A stretch of DNA of 64,000 bases, from assembly GCF_007859935.1 (NCBI RefSeq), contig NZ_SJPO01000005.1, forward strand, positions 403,258-467,257, written 5' to 3'. Position numbers and translations under genes: made by a program. Source of the DNA: Posidoniimonas polymericola. Lineage in GTDB: Bacteria; Planctomycetota; Planctomycetia; Pirellulales; Lacipirellulaceae. The notes under the pieces are model-generated. The model was not told the DNA's origin. It saw nothing but the letters and a program-made list of their open reading frames with translations, and searched no databases. Of the stretch, positions 1 to 8,093 are shown piece after piece; positions within the stretch are counted from its first letter, which is position 1; every line of letters starts with the position of its first letter.

Positions 1-2
1 TG

Positions 3-758
3 TGCCGCCCCGCGGACCAGCTGATCGACGAAACCACCTCGCTGCTAGACGACTTCCCCCCCGGCGGGCGGGTGGCGGCCGCGGTGACGCCGCGGTTCGC
101 GATCTCCTGCACCGACGAGCTGCTGGCCGCCGCCGGGCGGCTCGCCGCCGAGCGTGACGCAACCGTGCAATCGCACCTCGCCGAGACCATCCCCGAGTGC
201 GAGTGGGCGGCCGACCTGTTCGGCGGGGCCCGGTACGTCGACATCTACCGCGACGCCGGCCTGCTGACCGAGCGATCGATCTACGGCCACTGCATCTACC
301 TCAGCGCCGAAGACCGCCGGACGATGGCGGACCGTGGCGCGCTGGCCGCGCACTGCCCGACCGCTAATTCGTTCCTCCGCGCCGGCGCGATGGACCGCCG
401 GGCGACCCTGAGCGAGGGGGTGACCCTGACGCTCGGCAGCGATATTGGCGCCGGTTACGAGGCGAGCATGGTCCGTGTCGGCCGGGCCATGATCGAGACC
501 GCCTCGTCCATCGGCGAGTCGTTCCCGGTCGCGGCCGAGGCGTGGCGCCAGATCACCGCCGGCAACGCGGCCGCTTTAGGGTGGCAAGACGCGGGCCACT
601 TGCGGGTCGGGGCCCCGGCCGACCTGGTGCTGATCGAACCAAGCGTCCCCTGGCTGGGGGCGAACGTCGACCCGCTGTCGATGCTGATGTTCGCCTGGGA
701 CGACCGCTGGCTGACCCACTGCTGGGCGCGGGGCGAGCTCGCCTACTGCCGCGGTTAG
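3..758 (+). CDS. guaD: Guanine deaminase, C-terminal part (5' truncated by window edge)
   Basis: The reading frame is open from base 3, so the gene starts outside the window and about 250 C-terminal residues are visible. It belongs to the amidohydrolase superfamily and would deaminate guanine to xanthine in the cytoplasm. Visible signatures are TPRFAISCT, the HLAE segment that carries the catalytic glutamate, GHCIYLS with a metal-binding histidine, HCPTANSFL, and LGSDIGAG with the metal-binding aspartate. These follow the order seen in guanine deaminases rather than in other amidohydrolases. The C-terminal APADLVLIE strand is typical of the composite beta domain that closes this fold. Other aminohydrolases such as 8-oxoguanine deaminase share much of the pattern, so substrate assignment is good but not certain. 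Confidence 0.85.
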   Translation, partial: CRPADQLIDETTSLLDDFPPGGRVAAAVTPRFAISCTDELLAAAGRLAAERDATVQSHLAETIPECEWAADLFGGARYVDIYRDAGLLTERSIYGHCIYLSAEDRRTMADRGALAAHCPTANSFLRAGAMDRRATLSEGVTLTLGSDIGAGYEASMVRVGRAMIETASSIGESFPVAAEAWRQITAGNAAALGWQDAGHLRVGAPADLVLIEPSVPWLGANVDPLSMLMFAWDDRWLTHCWARGELAYCRG

Positions 759-1164
759 GCCGCGCCGCACAGGTCTTGGCCAGCGAACTGGTGGCGACGG
801 GCGTCGTGGTTGGACGGCCTCGTATTGTCCGAAATATACAGCCGAGGGGACAAAACCCAGGCCGGGCTGGTCCCTTAAATTGCGTTTTACGCTTGTCTCG
901 AAGCGTTCTCACGATCAGCGGCGCACCGCGGCGAGGGGGTTTTGTCCCTGGTTCTTGTCCCTCGTGGCATCCGCCGAGCAGGATCGAACCGCCCCCCGGT
1001 CGCCGACCACGCCAACGGCGCAGCACTCCCCTTACATACGGCGTCAGCCGTGGAATTGAGCTGAAGATTCGGCGTTGCGACACCCCATTTGACCGCGTCC
1101 GGTGGCGACTTTCTACAACAATCGGGGAGCAGCTTGGCGCCCGACTACGCCCTCGCACCTGGCT
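759..1164. other. Intergenic region with an inverted repeat, no gene seen
   Basis: About 400 bases lie between two convergent genes. I see no convincing coding sequence. The stretch holds the 12-base inverted repeat listed separately. A tRNA-like fragment around 970-1035 was considered and rejected. Confidence 0.6.
847..948. repeat. Inverted repeat with a TTTTGTCCC arm
   Basis: The left arm GGGACAAAACCC at 847-858 is the exact reverse complement of GGGTTTTGTCCC at 937-948, with about 78 bases between the arms. A further TTGTCCCT follows at 954-961. The same TTTTGTCC arm sequence recurs in two hairpins near 51.6-51.8 kb, which suggests a dispersed element rather than a terminator. Confidence 0.55.
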
Positions 1165-2328
1165 CTACAGCTCGTCGTCGGAAACGAGCTCCTGCCCGCG
1201 GATCGTCGACAGGGCCTTGAAGGTATCGATATCGATCTGCCGGCTCAGGCCGTGCACCGAGCCGTCCACAAACACAAACTGCACGACGCCCGAGTGCAGC
1301 GAGCTGAAGTACGACCACTTGGTGTCGTAGTCCTGGTACTGGGCGGAACTGGCGAACGCCTTGTCCCGCCCCAGGTCGAGGCCCAAGTAGGTCGGCAGGA
1401 TGTTGGTGCCGATCCACGCATACCCTAGCGAGAAGCCGCTTACCGGCACGGGGCTGCCGCCGTCGTTCACCTCGTAGGCGCCGCCCGTGCTGCCGGGGCA
1501 CTCGCCAAACATCAGCGTGTTGGAGGTCCCGTCGAGCACCTTGCCGAGCTTGGTCTTAGAGCGGATGCCGAACGGTCCAATCAGCTGCTTGTCGACCTCG
1601 TAGGTGTAGCCGTCGGCGGCAGTGACCTTGGTCCCCGGCCCGACCTCGCCGTACACGCCCCAAACGCCCTGATAGTGGGTCAGCCCGAATGCCGACGCGA
1701 CCGCGCTGGTCTGGGTGTCCCAGGACTTCGACTCCTGAAAGTAGTGAGAGCCGCTCGTGTCCTCGAACGTCGCGACAGGAACCGCCGAAGCAGAGCTGCC
1801 CTGGTCGCTAACCAGAACCTTGTCAATTACGCCACGGGACGGCGACTCGGTCGGCGCCGATGGGCAGAGCAGCGCGGGCACGGGGGTCTGGGCCGCCCTG
1901 CGGATGGGGATCTTGAAGGACCAATTCAGGTCGTACTGGTCCGGGCCGATCTGGTAGTCGTCGGTCAGGATCTGGTGGAGCGAGGCCTCCTCCAAGAACG
2001 GGAGCAGGTTGGCGTAGACGCCGACGAACTGGTTGGACTTGCCGTTGGTGTCGACGACCGATCCCGGGTTGCTGTAGTCACGCCCCCCCATGTAGCCGGG
2101 GGGCAGGCGCCGCTGCGACGACTCGTAATTTAGCGCCGCCAGCCCGAGCTGCTTGAGATTGTTGCTGCAGGCCGAGCGGCGGGCCGACTCTCGGGCCGCC
2201 TGCACCGCCGGCAGCAAGAGCGCGATCAGGATGCCGATGATCGCGATCACCACCAGCAGCTCTACCAGCGTGAAGGCCGGCAGGCCACGGCGTGACTTGT
2301 GGGCAAGAAGGGGCTTCATCGTTTCCAT
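1165..2328 (-). CDS. DUF1559 family pseudopilin-like protein
   Basis: A 387-residue protein with a type IV prepilin-like N-terminus: a short basic leader, then [20 protein letters not shown], where the peptidase would cut before the phenylalanine and leave a hydrophobic helix. The motif [20 protein letters not shown] follows, standard for the DUF1559 (SBP_bac_10) family that is hugely expanded in planctomycetes. Near the C-terminus [13 protein letters not shown] gives the H-x9-DG motif of this family. The product is probably inner-membrane anchored with an exported beta-rich domain. Its exact role is unknown; a pseudopilin of a secretion or surface system is the usual inference. It is transcribed in the same direction as the following phosphatase gene, about 45 bases away. 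Confidence 0.93.
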   Translation of the reverse strand: METMKPLLAHKSRRGLPAFTLVELLVVIAIIGILIALLLPAVQAARESARRSACSNNLKQLGLAALNYESSQRRLPPGYMGGRDYSNPGSVVDTNGKSNQFVGVYANLLPFLEEASLHQILTDDYQIGPDQYDLNWSFKIPIRRAAQTPVPALLCPSAPTESPSRGVIDKVLVSDQGSSASAVPVATFEDTSGSHYFQESKSWDTQTSAVASAFGLTHYQGVWGVYGEVGPGTKVTAADGYTYEVDKQLIGPFGIRSKTKLGKVLDGTSNTLMFGECPGSTGGAYEVNDGGSPVPVSGFSLGYAWIGTNILPTYLGLDLGRDKAFASSAQYQDYDTKWSYFSSLHSGVVQFVFVDGSVHGLSRQIDIDTFKALSTIRGQELVSDDEL

Positions 2329-2371
2329 CCTCTGAATCGCTTTGCTCGTGCGTGGGGTAACGGGAGGGCCG

Positions 2372-4384
2372 TCAGCCCAGGTCCCCGGTAGACTGGAGTT
2401 GCTTAGCCTGAAACTCTGCCTGGACCGCTTTGTCCGAGGCGCCCAGGGCGCGGTAGGCGGCGGCCAGCGCGCGGTGGGCCTGGGCGTGGCGCGGGGCCTG
2501 GCCGATGCAGAGCTGCAAGGCCTCGACCGCGCCGTCGTAATCGCCGAGGGCGAGCATCGCGCGACCGACCGTCAGGTGCGCCCGCGGGAAGTAGTGGGTC
2601 AGCTCGGTGGCGCGGAGGGCGTAGTCGAGCGCTTCGTCTGCAGCGCCCAGCTCTAGCTTCGCTCGGGCGACGCCCGCCAGCGCGACGGACGAGTCGGGGT
2701 CGTGCTCGAGGTGTCGCTGGAACGCCTCGAGGGCCTGGGGGCATCGCTTGTCCGCCAGGTAGGCCTCGCCGAGCTTGTTGTCGAGTTCCGGCAGGCGGGT
2801 GCTGGCGGCCTCGACCCGCTCGAACAACTCGATCGCGCGCTCGAGGTTCCCCTCGGCGTGCTCGATCACGCCCAGCATCATGTGCACCCTGGGCAGCTCC
2901 ATGCCCGCGGCCTGCAGCGCCTCGAGCCGCTCGCGGGCGGCGGCTCGGTCCCCCATCGCTAGGTAGCAGTTCGCCAGGAACACCTTGGCCGGTGTGGTGT
3001 CGCCGAGGCAGGGATCGATCTCTTCAAGCACCTGGGCAGCCGCCGCGAAGTCACGGGCGTCGAACAGCGACTGGGCCAGCGAGAGCTGGTTCTGAGCAAT
3101 GGTGTCGCGGACGGTTTTCTCGGATTCTTCGCTCGGCGGCTCGATGTACCCCAGCTCGACCAATTGCTTCAGGGCTTCCCGGGCCTCGACCGGATCGACG
3201 CGGACCGAGCCGTCGTGCATGCCGCTGGGGCCGTCGATCTCCTCCCAGCTCTCGATCCGCCGCGGCTCGTCGGGCGCGTGGAGCACCTCAGACAGCACGC
3301 GGCCCGGCATGTCGTAGCCGGCGGGGAGCCCGAGCAGGTGTAGCACGGTCGGCGCGATGTCCAGCAGCGTGCCGCCAAACACCCGGCCGCCGGCCTTCAC
3401 CCCCGGGCCCTGGGCGGCGAGCATCCCGAACGGACGGTGCCAATCGACCGGGCCCGACTTGCCTTCTCGCGGGTCGGGGCGGAGGTGGTCGTTGTGGTAA
3501 CCGTGGTCCGACATCACGATCACGGCGGTGTCGTCGCCGGCGAGCGTCAGCAGGGTCTGGAGCATCATGTCGTGGAAGCGGTAGATCCCAACCATGCAGT
3601 GCTGGTAGGCGTCGAAGTCCTCCCGCGACACCTGCTCCATCTTCGGGGGGTGGAACTCCATAAACTCGTGGCCGAAGCGGTCGATGCCCTCGTAGTAGAC
3701 CGCGGTCAGGTCCCACTCGGTGTCGGTCATCAGGTGGGTGGCGACCGCGTGCACCGTGGCGGTCTGCGCGAGCATCCGCTGCAGCTGGGCGATCCGGTGA
3801 GATGGCAGCTTCGCAACAGCGGCGGCGTCCGGGATAAACGGCAAGATCGCCGACGCGTCGATCTCCCGGGGCCGCACCCTGAGCTCGCCGAGCTCGTCGG
3901 TAAGCGTGGCCGGGTGGACCGATTGCTTCGGTGGCGGCGTGATCCCCTCGGCGGTCGCGTTGAAAACCTCAAACTGGTTCGAGACCATCACGCCGTCGAT
4001 CGGCTCGGCGGGGTGCGACGCGTACCAGCCGACCACGTTCGAGCGGAGCCCGCTCTGCGCAAGGATGTTCCAGAGGGCTTTGCACTTGCGGCTGGTGCTC
4101 GCGCTGGGGCGGACGCCCTCGCCGTCGGGGTCGGGCTCGGTAAAGCCGAGCACGCCGTGCCCCGCCGCCCGTTTGCCCGTGGCGATGCTGTTCCAGAGGA
4201 TGGGCGAGAGCATTGGCTGCAGGCTCGCTAGGTTGCCCCAGCTCCCCCGCTGCATCACGCCGGCTAGCGTGGGCATCAGCCCCTGCTCTACCAGCGGGTG
4301 GATCAGCTGCCAGTCGGCGGCGTCCCACCCCACCAGCAGGACGCGGCGCGGCGATCCTTCGGGTTGGCGTCGCTCAACGGACAT
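2372..4384 (-). CDS. Alkaline phosphatase superfamily protein with C-terminal TPR repeats
   Basis: A 670-residue protein. Residues 10-400 match the nucleotide pyrophosphatase/phosphodiesterase branch of the alkaline phosphatase superfamily: [11 protein letters not shown] at the N-terminus carries the first metal-binding aspartate, a nucleophile region [13 protein letters not shown] follows, then GIDRFGHEF and SDHGYHNDH, which supply further metal ligands. From about residue 420 the sequence changes to a run of helical tetratricopeptide units (for example [14 protein letters not shown] and the final [17 protein letters not shown]), likely a protein-binding platform. No signal peptide is evident, so a cytoplasmic location is possible. 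The start codon lies one base beyond the stop of the upstream PEP-CTERM gene, so the two are probably cotranscribed. The substrate is unknown. Confidence 0.85.
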   Translation of the reverse strand: MSVERRQPEGSPRRVLLVGWDAADWQLIHPLVEQGLMPTLAGVMQRGSWGNLASLQPMLSPILWNSIATGKRAAGHGVLGFTEPDPDGEGVRPSASTSRKCKALWNILAQSGLRSNVVGWYASHPAEPIDGVMVSNQFEVFNATAEGITPPPKQSVHPATLTDELGELRVRPREIDASAILPFIPDAAAVAKLPSHRIAQLQRMLAQTATVHAVATHLMTDTEWDLTAVYYEGIDRFGHEFMEFHPPKMEQVSREDFDAYQHCMVGIYRFHDMMLQTLLTLAGDDTAVIVMSDHGYHNDHLRPDPREGKSGPVDWHRPFGMLAAQGPGVKAGGRVFGGTLLDIAPTVLHLLGLPAGYDMPGRVLSEVLHAPDEPRRIESWEEIDGPSGMHDGSVRVDPVEAREALKQLVELGYIEPPSEESEKTVRDTIAQNQLSLAQSLFDARDFAAAAQVLEEIDPCLGDTTPAKVFLANCYLAMGDRAAARERLEALQAAGMELPRVHMMLGVIEHAEGNLERAIELFERVEAASTRLPELDNKLGEAYLADKRCPQALEAFQRHLEHDPDSSVALAGVARAKLELGAADEALDYALRATELTHYFPRAHLTVGRAMLALGDYDGAVEALQLCIGQAPRHAQAHRALAAAYRALGASDKAVQAEFQAKQLQSTGDLG

Positions 4385-4385
4385 G

Positions 4386-5219
4386 CTAGGCGTGGCCCTT
4401 GGAGCGACGCAGGGCCATCAGCCCCAGAGAGCCGGCCGCCAGCAGCCCCAGCGTGCCCGGCTCGGGGGCTGCGCCGGCCGCGGTAGACACCACCGGGCCG
4501 AACGCGCCGTGGCGGATGGCCCACAGCTCGTAATCCGCCTGGTCGACGACGCCGGCGCTGTCGCCCTCGTAGTCGTCGTTGTCGTGGAAGTCGGGGTTCT
4601 GGCCAATGTTGTCGCGGTAGAGCGTGTAGTCGGCCGCGTCGACAACGCCGTCGTTGTTGAAGTCGCCCGGGTTCACCCCGGCCCCGATCTCGCCCGCCAG
4701 GATGCCGACGCCCGACTTCGACTCGAACGCCCAGTCGTTGATCACGAACGTCCCGGCGGCGTTGTTGATCGTGACCCGCACCCAGCCGTAGTGCAGGCGT
4801 TCGCCGGTCGGGAACGCGAGCCCGATATACGCGTCCTGAACGTCGTTGAACTGGGCGTAGGGATTGAACGGGCCGTACGCCATCGAGCCCAAGAACTCCG
4901 GTCCGGCGGTGGTCGCGTCGATCGGGGCGTCCGCGTCGAGGGCCGAAACGTACTTCAGCAGGTCGGTGAAGCCGACGATCTTGCCCGGTGTGTAAGTCAC
5001 CGTGGCGCCCTGGTAGTTGCCCTGGGTAAAGACGTAATTCTTCAGCTGGATGTCGCCGTAGGCGTCGTTGTCGAGGTTGAGGTTCTGCAGGTTACCCTGG
5101 TCGATCGAGAGGTCTTGCGCCCCCGAATAGACCACGACAGCCGAGGCGTCCGAGCTCAAGAACGCGGCCGTGGCGGCCGCGGAGTAGGCGGCCCTGCAAG
5201 CGGTCTTAGACCGAGACAT
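4386..5219 (-). CDS. PEP-CTERM sorting domain protein with dockerin-like repeats
   Basis: A 277-residue exported protein. It begins with a basic segment and a weakly hydrophobic signal region, followed by a beta-rich domain containing LHYGWVRVTINNAAGTFVI and DWAFES. Residues about 183-230 form a dockerin-like pair of calcium loops: GDFNNDGVVDAADYTLYRD, then GVVDQADYELW. The C-terminus PEPGTLGLLAAGSLGLMALR plus a basic tail is a classical PEP-CTERM signal, recognised by an exosortase. An AAGGAA ribosome-binding site precedes the ATG by eight bases. It is a paralogue of the next gene upstream, which lacks the dockerin-like part. The ligand of the N-terminal domain is unknown. Confidence 0.9.
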   Translation of the reverse strand: MSRSKTACRAAYSAAATAAFLSSDASAVVVYSGAQDLSIDQGNLQNLNLDNDAYGDIQLKNYVFTQGNYQGATVTYTPGKIVGFTDLLKYVSALDADAPIDATTAGPEFLGSMAYGPFNPYAQFNDVQDAYIGLAFPTGERLHYGWVRVTINNAAGTFVINDWAFESKSGVGILAGEIGAGVNPGDFNNDGVVDAADYTLYRDNIGQNPDFHDNDDYEGDSAGVVDQADYELWAIRHGAFGPVVSTAAGAAPEPGTLGLLAAGSLGLMALRRSKGHA

Positions 5220-5366
5220 GGCGCGTTTCCTTATTTAGTCGGGCGGGCCCAAACGAGCAGACCCGCTTGAGTGGCGTCACGCCGCAGGGAGCACGGCGTG
5301 TCGGGTTGGTTAGGCGGCCGCCGCCCCGGGGGTGCACCCCGGGTGGCGACCGTCGCAGCGAATTGT

Positions 5367-6023
5367 CTAGGCGGCGTCTTGCCGGCGGCGGCGAGCGGCT
5401 GCCAATCCAGCGGCGCCGGCTGCCAGCAGGCCCAGCGTGCCGGGCTCCGGGGTTTGACCAGCGGCGATGCCCGCACCAGACACCGTGTTGTAGGCCCAGT
5501 CGTTGACGACAAACGTGCCCGCGGCATTGTCGATCGTCACCCGGATCCAGCCGTAGTAGGTATCCGGACCGCTCGGGAAACTCAAGCCAATGTAGGCGTC
5601 GGTAGCGTTGTTGAACTGGGCGTCAGGGTTCACGGCGCCGTACGCCAGCCCACCGAAGAAGCTGGGGCCGACCGTCGAGCCGTCGATCGGGTCGCCCGCT
5701 GAAAGAGCAGTCGCATAGGTGAGACCCGTCGTGAATCCCACGAGCTGACCGGGCGCGTAGGCAACAGTCGCGCCCTGGTAGTTGCCACCGCCAAAGACGT
5801 AGTTCTTCAGCAAGATGTCGTTGTAGGCGTCGCCGTCGATGTTGAGCGACTGGGAAGAGAACTGGCCAATCGCCAGATCCTGCACGCCCGAGTAGCTGAT
5901 CTGGGCGTCTGCCGTCGTGGCGGCAAGAGCGGCCGCGCCGGCGGCGGCGGAGTAGGCCACCCGCTTGGCGACCTGTGAGGTGGGGAGGGGGCGCTGCTGC
6001 GCGTCTTGTTGTGGTGACGTCAT
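5367..6023 (-). CDS. PEP-CTERM sorting domain protein
   Basis: A 218-residue paralogue of the adjacent downstream gene. Shared landmarks are YSGVQDLAIG, LLKNYVFGGGNYQGATVAY, DAYIGLSFPSG, YYGWIRVTIDNAAGTFVVND and the C-terminal sorting signal TPEPGTLGLLAAGAAGLAA followed by RRRR. Unlike its neighbour it moves straight from the beta-rich domain to the PEP motif with no dockerin-like repeat. An alanine-rich hydrophobic stretch near residues 25-45 acts as signal peptide. The pair looks like a tandem duplication followed by gain or loss of the dockerin-like module. No strong ribosome-binding site was seen before the ATG, so the exact start is less sure. Confidence 0.88.
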   Translation of the reverse strand: MTSPQQDAQQRPLPTSQVAKRVAYSAAAGAAALAATTADAQISYSGVQDLAIGQFSSQSLNIDGDAYNDILLKNYVFGGGNYQGATVAYAPGQLVGFTTGLTYATALSAGDPIDGSTVGPSFFGGLAYGAVNPDAQFNNATDAYIGLSFPSGPDTYYGWIRVTIDNAAGTFVVNDWAYNTVSGAGIAAGQTPEPGTLGLLAAGAAGLAAARRRRQDAA

Positions 6024-6334
6024 TAGCTTGTCGTTCTGAGTGAGACCAGGAACAGATACCTACAGTAGGCCAACCGGGGTCCCGCCCAGACCACGTAGCT
6101 TCGGCCAATCAAATCACAAGCTTCAAATGTAAATGTGGCGTGTGCGGGAAACAATCATCGAGGTCGATCATCGACCAAAACGCGGCAATCCGAAACCTCG
6201 CGACAGGGGAGCCTCTGCGCAATCGATCGAATGGCGTGCGCAACCGTGATTGGTGCCCGCCAACCGTCCCCCCATTGAGTGTGAGTTCCGATGCTGCGAC
6301 GGACGACGCCGAGCGACCATTCCGGCGTCGCCGA
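6024..6334. other. Intergenic region, likely promoter of the PEP-CTERM pair
   Basis: This gap of roughly 310 bases lies upstream of the minus-strand PEP-CTERM gene. It includes a locally AT-richer stretch near 6105-6135 that could hold a promoter, but no clear -35/-10 pair was found. No gene is supported. Confidence 0.4.
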
Positions 6335-7996
6335 CTAGCCGCGGCTTGGGTCTCCCGACCGCCACAGCGAGCCTATTGCCGAGAGAAGTCCTGCAATAGC
6401 AATCGCGGGCGGCAGCGGCGCCGCGGTCGCCGCCGCGGGCGAGGTCCCGTAGGCCTCGCTCCAGGCAAGGTAGTCCTGCGCATCGGTAATTCCGGATGAC
6501 GCGGTCTCGTTTGCCAGCAGCTCACCGCGCGTTACCGCGTCACGCCACGCCGTGTAGTCGGCGGCGTCGACCAGGCCGTCCTGGTTGTAATCGCCGGGCT
6601 TCGCAGGGCGGGCGGACAGGGTCAACGCGTAAAGCTGCACCGCGTCCGAGTCGCCCGCGACCCGCAAGAAATACTCGCCGGGCGAGTCGAGCGCAACGCC
6701 TAGCAACTGCTCTGATTCACCGAGCCCGGCAGACGCGGCCGAGGCAACCAGTAAAGGCTCGGCGGCGCCCGCTTGGAACACCTCAACCAGGAGGTCGCTC
6801 TGGCTGGACGCGTTCACTAAGTGGTAGAGCTCGTTCGAATTGGCCCGTTCGGTGTAGTTGCGGCCGCGGGGGTCGAGCGTCACGTCGACAACGATGGGCG
6901 CGGCGACACTCAGGACGAAGAAATCCTCGTCGGCGGCGCCGGTGATGCTGACGAAGTCCTCGCCGCCAGGCGAGACCATTCCGACCGTGTCCGGCGTGTC
7001 GAGCCCGAGGGTGATCGTTTGCCCCTGCAGCAAAGTCCCGAGCGGGGTGGCGGCGGCGAAAGAACCGTTGCCACCCAAGGCGCCCCGCTCGTGCCGATCG
7101 CCGTAGAGCGAGTGGATCCCACGGATGTCGTCGAGCTGGGGTCCGTCGTAGCTCAAGGAATTCGACACAAACGGGGACATCAGCACGTGCGTGTTGGACG
7201 AGTCCATGTGCGCCAGGCCGAGGCTGTGGCCTGCCTCGTGCATCAGCGTGTTGCGCAGCAACGCGTAGTCGTCCGCTGCGTCGCCGAACCGGACGACGTC
7301 GCTGGTGTCGAGGGTCAGGTCGGCGTTGGGAATGAAGCCAGACTGCCCGTAGGTCCCGCCCACGCCATCGAGGGTTGCCCCGCCGAGCCGGATATCGCCC
7401 CGCACGCCCAACACGCCCAGGTTCGCGTTGGATCCGTGGGGCACGCCGTCGTCATTCGGTTCGTACACCAGCGAGACGCCGCTCACCTCGGCCCAGCGTT
7501 CGAACGACTGCTCGACATAGGCGAACCACGGCCGCTGCTTAAGGTCGGCGCCGCCACCCGCGTAGTTGAACAGCGCATCGAGGTCAGCGATCAGGTCGCT
7601 CGAACGACTCTGCGAGCCAACCGCGTTGAGCAGCGTCGAGCCGTCGGGAACGATACTCCACGAAAGCGTGACCGGGAGCCCCGCCGGCTGGGCGAAACTG
7701 TCGGTCGCGGTGCTGGACCACCGGCCGTTGGAATAGAAGGCGTTCGACTCCACCGGAACGCAGAACGCGCCGCCAAGGGCTAACAACAGGAGCAGCAGAG
7801 CAGATCGCAAATCGAAGAATCCCAGGCAGGCGACACGAACGGGCAGAGCCGTTATTAGAATCACCCGCAAAGCCGCGGACAACGAGATTGTCTCAGCCGA
7901 CAGCCAGCTTGTCGCCCGCAATCGGGAAATCGCACAGAGCGATCCCGTCGCGAAGGGCGGCGCCGACGCCCCCCACGAATCGATCTGCGCTAACAC
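6335..7996 (-). CDS. Matrixin-like zinc metalloprotease with dockerin-like repeats
   Basis: Up to 553 residues. The motif HEAGHSLGLAH is the HExxHxxGxxH zinc site of metzincins, and VLMSPF supplies the Met-turn methionine, so this is an active-looking matrixin or reprolysin-type protease. SLYGDRHERGAL, the usual junction after a matrixin domain, follows. A beta-sandwich-like region precedes the dockerin-like motif GDYNQDGLVDAADYTAWRD and a second loop GITDAQDYLAW. The last 25 residues form a hydrophobic helix with a short charged tail, resembling PEP-CTERM but with no PEP. The GTG start opens a 62-residue stretch unlike a signal peptide; a TTG at 7810, giving MRSALLLLLLALGGAFC, is the more natural start. 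Likely extracellular or surface-held. Confidence 0.88.
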   Translation of the reverse strand: MLAQIDSWGASAPPFATGSLCAISRLRATSWLSAETISLSAALRVILITALPVRVACLGFFDLRSALLLLLLALGGAFCVPVESNAFYSNGRWSSTATDSFAQPAGLPVTLSWSIVPDGSTLLNAVGSQSRSSDLIADLDALFNYAGGGADLKQRPWFAYVEQSFERWAEVSGVSLVYEPNDDGVPHGSNANLGVLGVRGDIRLGGATLDGVGGTYGQSGFIPNADLTLDTSDVVRFGDAADDYALLRNTLMHEAGHSLGLAHMDSSNTHVLMSPFVSNSLSYDGPQLDDIRGIHSLYGDRHERGALGGNGSFAAATPLGTLLQGQTITLGLDTPDTVGMVSPGGEDFVSITGAADEDFFVLSVAAPIVVDVTLDPRGRNYTERANSNELYHLVNASSQSDLLVEVFQAGAAEPLLVASAASAGLGESEQLLGVALDSPGEYFLRVAGDSDAVQLYALTLSARPAKPGDYNQDGLVDAADYTAWRDAVTRGELLANETASSGITDAQDYLAWSEAYGTSPAAATAAPLPPAIAIAGLLSAIGSLWRSGDPSRG

Positions 7997-8093
7997 GAGA
8001 GCGGGGCGCCAAGAATCGACCGCCCGCGTCCATTACGATGGAGACCTGGCTAGCAACTCGACCACGACAAACCACAGCGATGGAGATCCATCA

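Noticed and set aside
970..1035. tRNA-like fragment on the minus strand with a GGTTCGATCC stretch
   Set aside because: Only a T-arm-like segment is present; no acceptor stem, D arm or anticodon loop can be formed around it.
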